DNA from: Macrophomina tecta | Lineage: Eukaryota > Ascomycota > Dothideomycetes > Botryosphaeriales > Botryosphaeriaceae | Assembly: GCA_024180945.1 (NCBI GenBank) | Contig: JAKSGN010000007.1 | Location: 2,294,001-2,358,000, forward strand | Length of the DNA: 64,000 bases | Reading direction: 5' to 3' | In this document: positions 35,281 through 45,354 of the stretch, piece after piece | Position numbering within the stretch: position 1 is the first letter of the stretch | Layout: every line of letters starts with the position of its first letter | The notes under the pieces: generated by a model | What the model saw: the letters and a program-made list of their open reading frames with translations, nothing else | What the model was told of the DNA's origin: nothing | Database searches by the model: none | Translations under genes and position numbers: made by a program

Positions 35281-36936
35281 ATGGATTGGGACTCTGTAGG
35301 CGTGATGGCACCATCGCGAGACGCAGTATTTGAAGTGGGTAGTGCCGAGGGAGCGCAGCAGGGCAGAGGGCGAGAGTTGGTAAGCTGGTGGTTGAGCTGA
35401 GGCACGGAATTAATTCCATGAGGCTCTGTCGGGAGGCAGGAACTGCTTCGGTCGGGCGAGACTGGCGGCGGCGCGGCCTGCCTCAGGCTGCGCCTCCGAG
35501 CCGGCCGAGAGGTGCTGACACACCCCGACCTGACAAAGCCCCCGCTTCGCCCCGCAGCCACCAAACACCCTCTCTCATCGTCTCTTCTGTTGCTGCCTCA
35601 CTTTCAAGGCATACAAACCCGGCTGTCGCAGCTCTGTCCGTTCAAATTCTGAGGCTGCTAGTCAGCCCTGACTATGCAGGTCCTCCCGATAATCGGCCTC
35701 TCACGGAGCCACCGAGAGCATACCAGGGAGCACAGCCGATGTCATTTCTTGCGTCCCTGCGTGGACGATGAGACTTTCCGCCAGCGCTCACCACCGCTCC
35801 GTCTCATTCGTCTGATGCGGCCCATCGTCGTGCGAACCCACTGCGCCAACAGAAAAAATTAAACAGTAAGCCATGGAGAGTGGGTCTTCTGCCCGAGCTT
35901 CAATGAGTTCCTGTGGTGGACGGACACCCGGCTATGACGTATGAAGTCTCCCTGACTCTCGTGCATGCGTACGAGGCAACCAAACCCTAGAGCGTATCTC
36001 TCGGGGAGCTCTGCGCCTGCCGGCAGATTGCCTTACGCCCTGCAAGTGCCGATATCTCTCTGGTTGAGCTGAGAGTCTTCCCGCCGCCTGGCGTCTCGGA
36101 CCCCCCACCCTAGTTGCTGTCTGGCTCCGTCTCTCAGATTGCGCTGATAGCCGCAAGAGTATGAACACTGGCATCGAATTCGCCGGCGCCGCCGAGACGA
36201 GGGCGATCCGCTGCACCTAGTTCCTGCCGCTTTGCCCTGCCCTTCCCGGAAACCCACGACTGCCCTGCTTGCTCAGCGCCCATTGACCCCGTCACGAGAG
36301 CCCATTCCCGCGCCGTCGCTATTGCTGGGCCGTCAATCATCGCACGCCAAAGGGTAAATCGGCGTGTGGAAACCCTTTAAGCGACTATCCTCCTCCATTT
36401 GCTGCTTCTGTACCGTGCCCTCCAGCCAGCGGCACTTGTTCCATCAGGCTTCTTGGCAACCCCTCACGAGATCGATCGATGCAGCCGTTCGCTGGGAAGA
36501 ATGGCGTGTCTACGCAGATCTGGAGAAGTGGTCCTGGCGCAGTCACACCTCCAACCTACTACTTGACTCGCAGCTCCTCCATACTTTGGCGGTCCCCGTT
36601 TCCCGCCTATCCCGATGCCGATCATTAGTCCATTGAGAAGCTCTGCAGCTTCCTTGTATATGCTTGACTAGCGCCCTTGCTGACCAGTCGGGTGCAATGA
36701 CGAAATCAAAAACCCTAGGTGTCCTTCAATCCTATCCAGATTTTTCCTCTGCTGTCGCTTCTCCATCTCTTCGTGATAATGGAAGTCGTGCCTGCTTCGA
36801 CATCGGAACGATAACCCATCACCCCAAACAAGACCAAAGGACCGAATGCGCCGCAATCAGTGCCTCACAGCCATTCATTCGAGTTGCTCCATTCTCCTCT
36901 CGACCGCCGCGTTGGCGGCGCCCGAAACACCGCGAC
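35281..36936. other. Divergent promoter interval, no gene seen
   Basis: About 1.65 kb between the dioxygenase (-) and the seven-helix protein (+). No reading frame has a convincing domain or exon pattern. An in-frame upstream ATG at 36664 would add 91 low-complexity residues to the next protein, but this seems less likely than the chosen start. Confidence 0.5.
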
Positions 36937-38934
36937 ATGGCTTCTAATGGTCTTGACAGCCTGCTGAAACGCGACTCCACCTACATGACCGAAGTATGGA
37001 CATGGTTCGGCATCGGAGTGACAGTCATCTTCGTGCGATTTGGCGTGCGTGTCAGAATGGTCGGGCTCAGGGGATTCCAGGGCGATGACTATGTGACCAT
37101 AATGGTGAGTCTTTGGCGAAAAAATCAACTAAACAAGGGCTGACGTTTCTAGACTCTCGCTATGTATACCATGGATGCTGCGCTAGTGGACATATGCTGT
37201 AGGCCGTCCCAACTTCCTTCGTGTGTGCTGTTGCTCCTCGAATTACCCCCGAGCATCACCCTACGGACAACCGCGATTCCCGTCAAGCGTCAGCTACCGT
37301 GTAAAGCTCTAACAAGTTCTAAGACAGGGACGGCACCAACGTAGACGTCTCAGAGGCTGCAATCGACCAATTGACGGATGCGGAAATAGATCGGTTGGTA
37401 TATGGGTCCAAGATGCAGTTGGCCGCATGGTATTCCTACACAGCCCTCATATGGTGCATGAAAGTAAGTACTCTGACCTCAGGAGGCCTGTGCAGGGACA
37501 GCATACTCTGAAGAGCTGTTCGCCACGACTGGGGCCCGTATTCCGTGGACAAAGTCCGTATCGCACACGCAGCAGACTCGGATGGACGCATCTACCAAAA
37601 TCGTACACGGCTTCCTCCATTTACGACCGCACCCTGCGCCGGGTGGCCCTAGCAGCACTCATCAGATGTCGGATTTTGCCCATCCCAATTTAAGTTCGAG
37701 GTCAAGATTTCAGTGGTTCCGCCCACCAGAGTTGTGCTGTCCCTGCATTGACCAAGCTACAGCTGAATTCACAATAAATTTGCTGACTCAACTCCAGGCT
37801 ACTATGCTCTTCTTCTAGTGAGTGGCCAGAAGCCCGCAGTGTGACGGCAATCGCTAATATGCTGTAGCAACCGTTTGACGTTTGGGCTCTGGCAACACAA
37901 AGCTCTCAAATATCTCGCCTGGTTCACCGCGCTCTCGTACGTAGCAGTGGTCCTGACGATATCGCTTGGTTGTCATCCGTAAGCATAGCCCGGGGAGTGA
38001 TTTCGAACTGGCCCGCTTAACATCTGGTCGTAGGTACGAAGGCAACTGGCAAGTGAGGCCTCTGCCACCAAGCGAATGTACACTCAAGAAGCAGAATTTT
38101 CTCGTAACTGCTGTTCTCAGTGAGCTCCACTTGAGGTCCTACAACTAATGTCGTTACTGACCGCATGTAGATGTTCTGACCGATGCTGCCATTCTTTGCA
38201 TACCACTGCCCATGCTCAGGCAACTCAAAGTCCCGGTGTTCAGGAAAGTGCTCATCGCCGTTCTGCTAAGCTCGGGCCTGTTCGTTATCACAGCAGCCAT
38301 CATCCGCGCAGCCGTCACGCTCGGATCAGCACCATCAAGCATCACGATCAACCGTTGGGGAGTCCGTGAAACCATTATCGGGATTCTTGCCATCAACGCT
38401 CCCATCCTCCGGCCACTTCTGACGCGTAGCTTTTGGAATGGAGGAAGCAGTACAATTGAGGCAGTTGTGTCAGCGCCGTCGGGCCAGCCGGCCGGCTCTC
38501 CGACAAGAAGAGCAGGGTACTCACGCCGGATGTTTGGGAGCAAGAGTGACAATTCCGGCAACTCGGGAAGTAGCGGAACTAAGAAGGGGTCTCGGTCAGA
38601 CAGCGCGGCGTTCGGGGTAGATACCAACGTGCCGGGGTTCTCGCTTGCCGAGCACAACTCTCAAGAAAACATAATGGCGCAGGACGTGGAGCAGGCGATC
38701 GAGCTGTCCACTCTTTCAGAGAGGCATAGCGAAGAAGTAAATGACGAGCAGCAAGATGTAGTCGACAATGTAGTCTACGTGGAACGGTCGTATGCGGTGA
38801 TGACGAGTATCGAGCGGGACAGCACAGAGGTGGCGGACGATCAATGGCGAACGTTGGCGCAAGGGACGAGGACAGACATTCGGGCAATGCGAGCATTCGA
38901 GCCGCCGGGATCTCCTCCGTCGCCGAGGTCATGA
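36937..38934 (+). CDS. Seven-helix PTH11/rhodopsin-domain membrane protein
   Basis: A 444-residue fungal integral membrane protein. Seven exons are inferred: 36937-37104, 37153-37198, 37324-37463, 37798-37817, 37868-37978, 38034-38119 and 38171-38934. The fourth has only 20 bases. Phases are continuous throughout. Seven hydrophobic helices are visible, including WFGIGVTVIFVRFGVRV, YSYTALIWCMKATMLFFY, LAWFTALSYVAVVLTISLG, VLIAVLLSSGLFVITAAII and GIILAINAPIL-type segments. The first loop has the family's FQGDDYVTIM. The cytosolic tail of about 160 residues is Ser/Glu-rich and disordered. Relatives include PTH11-type G-protein-coupled receptors and uncharacterised rhodopsin-domain proteins; no ligand can be inferred. 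It lies 310 bases upstream of a Zn2Cys6 regulator in the same direction. Confidence 0.85.
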
Positions 38935-39244
38935 TAGATGGAACTGGAGTTGAGTAGTATTTACTGCGAGTATGCTGGGTAGCCCAGGGGCGGTGGCATT
39001 GTTCGCATTTCAGCGGAGTTACCAACGCATTTCGTACCAAACCACGTGCAAGTTCGCGATGGCAGCCGGCCGCGGGCAATGGCAGCAAGGCTGTGTGATA
39101 AATGTGAAGGGAGGTGATAAGGCAGGGCGGCCACGACTTCATGGGGGAGGCTCGGAGCAGGGCCGGGCTTCAGCGGGGCGGTGGAGGTTTCTTCGGCATC
39201 CACCTTCCCGCAAACCACTCACACCCGTCTCCGCCTCCGTCTCC
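38935..39244. other. Short intergenic promoter
   Basis: The 310 bases between the seven-helix gene and the downstream regulator, both on the + strand. No gene was seen; it probably holds the regulator's promoter. Confidence 0.5.
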
Positions 39245-41381
39245 ATGCGGAATCCCATTGCCTGCGTGTCTTGTCGCAATGCAAAGCAGAAATGCATCCA
39301 TCGCGACAAGCCACCCTGTGACCGCTGCCAGGCCGCCGGCCGTCCCGACCAGTGCCGCTTCCCGCCACCCTGCACCTCTGCCATCCATCGGCAGTCCAAG
39401 CGCCGCCGCCAGACTTCTGACTTTTCCAACCAAGTCCAGGAGAACGGCAGCCCATTGCGCGGCCAGCAACGCTCCTATTCCAACGATGGCTCTCACGCCG
39501 TGCGCGCCCTGTTCCCCGCCGGCCTGGACACGCCGTTGGCAGACGTCGACGGCTTCCAGCTCATGACGGACGAGATCAAAAACAGCTACCTGCGCTGCTC
39601 CTACAAATGGTGCTTTCACCACACCCCAACCTTTCTGTCACGTGTCAATGACAAAACCCTCGACTCTTGGGTCGTCTGGGCTATCTTGGCGCTTGCGGTA
39701 AGGTAGGTTCAACGTGCCTGCCATAGTCCCTCCCTCGCCATCCCTCCTCACTATACGCAGGTTCAGCCGGCGTGCCCCAGGGCCTTACGCCACCCCAACT
39801 GAGGCCAGCAATGCCTTCGCCGGCCACGCCCGGCATATCCTCCAGCTTGAGCTGGAGACGCCCAGTCTATCCCGCATCCAGGCCTTGTTGATGTTGACCG
39901 GCCATGACTGGGGAGCCGGCAATGGTAGGAGGGCCTGGTTCTATCTGGGCATGGCTATCCGCATGGTCCAGATCCTCAATCTGTGTGAAGAGCCGCCCAT
40001 CCCGCCAAATACATTGCCCACCCACCAAGACTTCATTACTGCAGAGGAACGCCGCCGCACAGCTTGGACCTGCTTCCTCATGGACAGCTTACTAAGCGGT
40101 GGGAAAGGCAGAAAACGCTCGTTATCTGCAGCGGACATGCGGATACAACTTCCATGCGACACCGACATGTATGTTTTTGGCGAAGCCGTCCGGTCCCCTA
40201 GACTCGATGGCTCTTTCAGCCCCTTTCCACCCATCGTACCAACGGGAAATCTCGGCATCATTGGCTTCAGCCTGCGTATTGCCGATGTGTGGGGTGCAGT
40301 GGCATCATGGGCTTGCTCCAATATCATGAATGAGGAGCTTCCCTGGGATCCTTCGTCAAGGTTTCAGCAACTGTCGCTTTCCCTCCAGGCGTGGTCACAA
40401 TCCCTACCGACCAGGCTTCGGTACAGCATTTGGACCCTTGAAGCCCACAACGCCCTCGAACAAGGCCAAGGGTTTATTTACATGCACTGCATCCATTTCA
40501 TGAGCTTGATGTTCTTACATCGAGCCTACCTTCCCACGCTCGGCCCAGCTTTGGATTCCCAAAATAACGGCTTGGCCGCCCGACCAATGGAAAGTTCTGA
40601 ATGGACGGAGTGGCGGAGGTCTTCGAGGAAAGAATTATTTGAGGTCGCGACTACCGTTTGCGACATGGTCGACAAGATTCGGTCCTTTGGATTTTACTTT
40701 GTTCGTGGGCTTGTGCCTTGGATTGGATTCACCATTTACACCGCAGTTGGCGTGATTGTCTATCGAAATAGTTTCCACTTTGACGAAGTAGATGGAGTTA
40801 TGACCATGGCCAAGAGCAAGGAACAGGTTGTCTGCGGCTGCACTTTCCTCAAGGATATGAAAGAGCAGTGGCCAATGGCGCAACAATGGGTAAGTAATTG
40901 CAGCTGTATGGACAAACGATCTTATGTTGATTTCTGTGTAGTTCGAAACTATTAAGCGCATGCAGGCTTGCTATCGCAGAGTTCGCGTGGAAGGCGGCAA
41001 CAGTATTCCCGATGCAGAACAGCGAACAATTCGAAGTGCCATGATCGACTACGGCGCTCTTCAGCCGTCTCCGGTCCAAGAGGAGGAGGATGGCGGCCCT
41101 ACGGCTGTGCCAGTTTCAAATGTGCGGCTTTTCCTCTGCATCCTAGTTGGCACTTAAGGTTGCTGATTTCACTACAGGCCCCTGATTCGAGCATCCCTAC
41201 TACATCCAGTCAGATCCCTGCCTTGAACCCCGTAGATCAGTTCATCACCGACGATGCATTCCTCACCGACGACTGGGCGAATGTGGACATCAACATCTCA
41301 GATGCCGACTTGGATGCCATGTTTGTGAATGCGACACAGGAATTCTGGGCCAGTTTCCCCGGCGAGGTGGGGTATTTCTAA
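39245..41381 (+). CDS. Zn2Cys6 transcription factor with fungal_trans domain
   Basis: A 656-residue zinc-cluster regulator. Four exons are inferred: 39245-39702, 39761-40889, 40942-41121 and 41178-41381. The zinc cluster starts six residues after the chosen ATG, with cysteine spacing C-x2-C-x6-C-x6-C-x2-C-x8-C (ACVSCRNAKQKC, then PPCDRCQAAG). A basic KRRRQ patch follows. The middle has the fungal_trans domain common in xylanolytic-type regulators: HILQLELETPSLSRIQALLM, RRAWFYLGMAIRMVQILNL and ERRRTAWTCFLMDSLLS. The C-terminal 70 residues are acidic (DDAFLTDDWANVDINISDAD), a likely activation region. It stands next to the terpene synthase gene in convergent orientation, so a pathway-specific role is a reasonable guess; no binding sites were identified. 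Confidence 0.92.
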
Positions 41382-42115
41382 ATGACCATCTACAGCGCGC
41401 ATACCATCTCGGTGTCGACGAATCTCTGTGACTTTTTTTTACCACTATCTCGCGAGGATTGCATGCGTCAGCCACGTTTGGCGACGTCGCGACTGTCCAC
41501 CAGGCGTGGTTGAAGCTCTCACGAATGAAAAGTTGTGAATTTCTTTAGCCCACTTACAGCACATTAATTTGGATGTCCATAAATAACCTGTAGTAATGAT
41601 GCAGGCGTGCCCAAGGCTCACCACCCATTCACAGTGTATGATGGCGATACTGGAAGGAGTCTTGGGAGTCTCGGCGTCAAGACAATGCGGAGTGCTAGGA
41701 AAAAACGGGTGGATTGAGATCAAATTAAGTTCTCGATCACTTCTCAGAATGCGGCAAAGATGTTTGCGGGTCCCTCCATCTTATTTTACTCGACAGGAAT
41801 GGTTCAGGAAGAATGGGGCGTTCTCGTGGCGAATTATCTACTCACTTTTTATCAATAACGTTTGATCCATCGCAACGAGTTGAGTATCTTCAGGGTATGG
41901 ACAAATTGGTTCCAGCGTTCGGACAGCGAAGTAGATCTCATCCTTGCTACACGAAGATCTACGGGTATCATGCAATTCTCTATGGTGCTGCCATCGCTCA
42001 GGACGGGATGTCCCGCTCACGGACTAATCTGGAAACCCCCCCCCCCCCTCCAGCCACACACCTGAATGCTTCTTCCCACCTCCACTTCCCTCTTCGGCCC
42101 GCCGCCTTCTTCTTT
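41382..42115. other. Convergent 3' interval
   Basis: About 730 bases between the 3' ends of the regulator (+) and the terpene synthase (-). It contains a poly-C run of about 14 near 42,038-42,051. No gene was seen. Confidence 0.5.
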
Positions 42116-43801
42116 TCAAATCCTCGCAGCCTCCCCACCATACCTCGACGTGGTCATCGTGTAAAACGTGTTCCCTGCAATCAGCAGCAACAGCGTCTCG
42201 ACGAACCGCCAATGCTCGACCGTCAACCGCTCATCGCGCTTCAACCTCTCCAACTCCTGCAAGATCTCGGCCTCGTTGAGCAGCTGCAGGGCGTAGGCGG
42301 CGGCCTTGGCGTCGTCGACACCCAGGCCGCACGAGTCGCGCATGACCTGGACGGGGTTGATCAGGACGACGGTGCGGCCGGCTTCGAAGGCGGCGCGCTC
42401 CTTGTCGAAGGAGCCGAGGTCGTTGACGATGGAGACGTGGTCGCCGGCGAGGCGGCGCAGGCGCGCGAGCAGCGGGTCATCGAGGGCGATCGGGGAGGCG
42501 ATGCTGAACTTGCAGCTCGCGATCAGCCACGCGTTGGCGGCGTCGTCCCAGCGGTAGTCGAGGTACTCGCGCGGCGTCGTGAAGGTCGTGGTCGGCTGCT
42601 GGTGCAGGACCCAGTCGAGCATCGAGGAGATGAAGTGCGCGCCGCCGTCGGTGCCTTTTTTTTGGTGTTAATTTTGAATACCTAATTTTTCGTTTTGGAG
42701 GGCAGAGCAGGGGAGAGATGTGGTGGAACATGCCTGTGCAGGCATCGAGCTCGTTGCAGCGCGCCACAATCTCGTCGATGCGGGCCTGTAATGGCGTGCC
42801 CGTCGTCGCCGCGGCGGTTTTTTGGCCGCGCAGGCGAGCGACGAAGTCGTCTTGGACGTTTTTGAGCTAGGCGATCGTCAGTATAGGCTTATTGGTTCAA
42901 TTGGAAGTGCTCGGCTGGAAATGATTGCAGGGGAGTTTGCTCCGATAAAGGCCAGACGGGCGGGGGCGCACGCCCGTGGCGATGCGAGAGTTTGACAGGT
43001 GTGACGTGGTTGAAGGAGGGGTAGGCGCATGCGCTGCAGGTGTGGAGGGGTTGCTGATTGGGCTTACCGACTCGCCGGGAGCTTCTTCCCATGAGTCTGC
43101 ACAGATGGAAATGGAATGTCAGCGCACGGGTCCAGACAAGCAACAGGGGAGAGCCTCAAGCATTAACCAAAAAAAAAAAAAAAAAAAGAAAAAGAAAAAG
43201 AATAAGAAAAAGAAAAAGAAAAAGAAAAACTATGTTTTCTGCTGTGCTCCAGTGCGACCGTGTGCGCAGTTGAGGTGGTGAGGGCGAGAAGACTGGTGGG
43301 CTGCATACCATCAAATGTGACCACGAACAAGATACCAACGGCAATCAGCTTCATGCGTTCCTCATCGGCCTGGGGGAAGAGATTGATAGCAAATGTGACG
43401 AAGCGCTCGCCCTCGGGCTTCTTTAGCTCCCGCTGACCGATACTGGCCAACGTGCCGCCTCGCGTAAGATTGGCATTGTTGTAGCTCTGATCGGCGGCAA
43501 GAAGCTCGCACAGCTCTGCTGCATACTTGAGGGCCGGGCGCCAGAAGCGGTTGTGCCGCAGACATGTCAGGCCCGTGTGATAGGGCAGACCAGCAGCTTT
43601 AGGATAGATGGGAAAGGAGTTGCGGAAGAAAGGATCGGTGGCGTCACGGTCTGCGTCAATAGGCAGCTCGAAGGACCAGTCCTGGGCGACAATAAAAGGC
43701 GGCAGCCGCGGGATGTAATTCCACGAGAAGACGATCGGGATGACTTCCGAGAGGTCGTCAGGCGCCGCAATCTTGTCGAGCTGCAGCTTCTTCGCGGCCA
43801 T
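42116..43801 (-). CDS. Class I terpene synthase
   Basis: A 397-residue terpene synthase expected to ionise a prenyl diphosphate, probably farnesyl diphosphate, and cyclise it using Mg2+. Four exons are inferred: 43801-43309, 43096-43068, 42866-42734 and 42654-42116. Residues 164-168 form the aspartate-rich motif DDSWE, split by the first intron. Residues 296-304 form the NSE motif NDLGSFDKE. A C-terminal RY pair (TTSRYGGE) completes the class I set. N-terminal SWNYIPRLPPFIVAQDW and RHNRFWRPALKYAAELCELL fit fungal family members. The third intron appears to use a GC donor (ACAG|GCATGT) and an A-rich acceptor, so the 3' part needs transcript support. The first ATG giving this frame is at 43801. 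It is divergent from the HAD-terpene cyclase gene. The product is unknown. Confidence 0.87.
43169..43229. repeat. Poly-A and AAAAAG repeat inside the terpene synthase intron
   Basis: An 18-base A run followed by about seven AAAAAG/AATAAG units. It lies inside intron 1 of the terpene synthase (43308-43097), where the sense strand reads T-rich. Confidence 0.88.
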
Positions 43802-43966
43802 CTTGAAAAGTTGCAAGGAACGAGTGTGAGACTGGTAGCGCCTGGGGCGGCAGCGTACGGAAGGGTGGGCGGAGCTTTTCTGAGAGGAGGTCGGCCAAAG
43901 GAGGAGGCGTCGAATGACCGAAAGGCGCTTGGGCTTTGAGCTGCTGCATCTGTGGGGTGCAGTAGA

Positions 43967-43972
43967 ATATAT
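43967..43972 (-). promoter_or_regulatory. TATA-like box of the terpene synthase gene
   Basis: GATATATTC on the - strand, about 170 bases upstream of the terpene synthase ATG. It is plausible as a TATA element on position only. Confidence 0.35.
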
Positions 43973-45230
43973 CAGGCGTGAAAAGCTGGCTCGAATCGGT
44001 AGGCATTGGTGGTGCGTACTTAGCGTGCTGGTCGTGCTGGTCGTCCGCGGCTGCGTCCATGCGCGTCGGGGAATATTGAGAACTGGGCCCGTGCCTTGCC
44101 CGCCGCCACCCGTTGACCTGGTCTAGACCCCTGAGCACACTGCGCTTCCATTACCCTGTTCTCGGTCTCTGGAGAAACATGGCCGCTTACTCGTGGGTAG
44201 GCGCGCGGCTCGCTTCCCCCAGCGAGTGCGTGGCTCGGGCCTCGGTGCGGTCATCGTAGCAGTCGTATTAGCACCCGTCACGATCGCAACAAGCATGCCT
44301 ACTAAGACTTCCCCGTTGCGTGCCTAATCGGCACGCTAACGACTATCGGCCATTCGAGCTTCGGAAAGGAGGAGCTGATGCTGACGTCGATTACGGCGGA
44401 GGTCGCATCAGCAACCATTGATGACAGTGCGCTGACAGCTGCTGCCCGAAGACCGACTGTCTCGGTCGGAGCTTGCGGAAGCCTTTGCGAAGTGAAATTT
44501 CTGGGAGATTGCCGTTGCGTGGCCCTGCGTGTAGATGAATACCATATCCGGCGTCCGAGATAAAGGCGGGTGGTGCACCTTCCTCAGTGGACCGCTTGGC
44601 GCGGTAGACATCCCGCGCGTACACGAGACGCTATGGTGGACGGAAGAGGTAAAATGACAGCCGCAGGCGCAGAGCTGTCAAGCCAACCGCGTCTCCATTG
44701 AGCCGGGGCCGCGGGAACTTGGCGGAGCTGTCCAACCATTTGGACGGCCAGCGTCGGGGTGGAGTATGCCACGCTAAGTGGGACTTGCAGCTCTCATGCT
44801 CATGGCCCGGGGGCTCCATTGGCGGGCAGAACCCCACCGCCTGCGCAACCCAGCTAGAGCAAGGCGTATGCAGACAGACTATACAGTAGTGCCAGCTGCC
44901 TCACCCCATTTCTGCCGTGGGTCTCTTCAGACGGGCCAGCGCGTGTTGCCAAGCGGGGGCCACAGGCCCGTCCTTTCCATGCATGGAATCCCCTTTGAGC
45001 CACGCTTGGAATGCGGCAGCTAAGCTGTCAAACTGATTCAGAGGCCGCGGCGTATCCAAGCCCGTGGACGGGCATACGCTCCGAGGCCCTGGCTCAGTAA
45101 CATGTCGTACGCCTGTCAGGCGGGTCCTGCCGCCGAGGTGCTTGCGCGGAGTCTGAGAAACGCAGCACTGCACCGCCCTGCCGCAATTGCCATGAGGAAA
45201 GAGCGGCCCTGCCCGCCCGGCATTCGCAGT

Positions 45231-45237
45231 TATAAAG
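45231..45237 (+). promoter_or_regulatory. TATA box of the HAD-terpene cyclase gene
   Basis: TATAAAG, 118 bases upstream of the ATG at 45355, in a GC-rich context. It is a good match to a TATA element at a normal fungal distance. Confidence 0.55.
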
Positions 45238-45354
45238 CGCCGATTCGACCACGCGCCGTGGGGCTTCAGCATCTGGTCCCAGGCATAACTCATATTTGAC
45301 CTCTCGCAAGTCCCTTGCTCCTCATCATCTGCTCGTCCATACTCCTCCGCCGCC

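Larger units (their letters stand above)
43802..45354. other. Shared divergent promoter of the two terpene genes
   Basis: About 1.55 kb between the head-to-head terpene synthase (-) and HAD-terpene cyclase (+) genes. It holds a TATA-like element for each gene. An open frame on the - strand (ATG at 43949) runs past the terpene synthase ATG in another frame and ends at 43758. No other gene was recognised. Confidence 0.6.

Noticed and set aside
36664..36936. Using the upstream in-frame ATG at 36664 as the start of the seven-helix protein
   Set aside because: The extra 91 residues are low-complexity and unlike the short N-terminus of the family. The ATG at 36937 gives a normal start.
42655..42733. 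A GTATTC donor giving a 27-base intron in the class I terpene synthase
   Set aside because: 27 bases is too short for a fungal spliceosomal intron. The GC-AG alternative (79 bases) keeps the frame and is preferred.
42890..42905. GGTTCAATT element resembling a tRNA B box
   Set aside because: No matching A box or cloverleaf could be formed, and it lies inside an intron of the terpene synthase gene.
43758..44138. Treating the whole 126-codon minus frame upstream of the terpene synthase as a separate gene
   Set aside because: It overlaps the terpene synthase start in another frame, and a TATA-like element lies inside it. A uORF or misread N-terminus is more likely.
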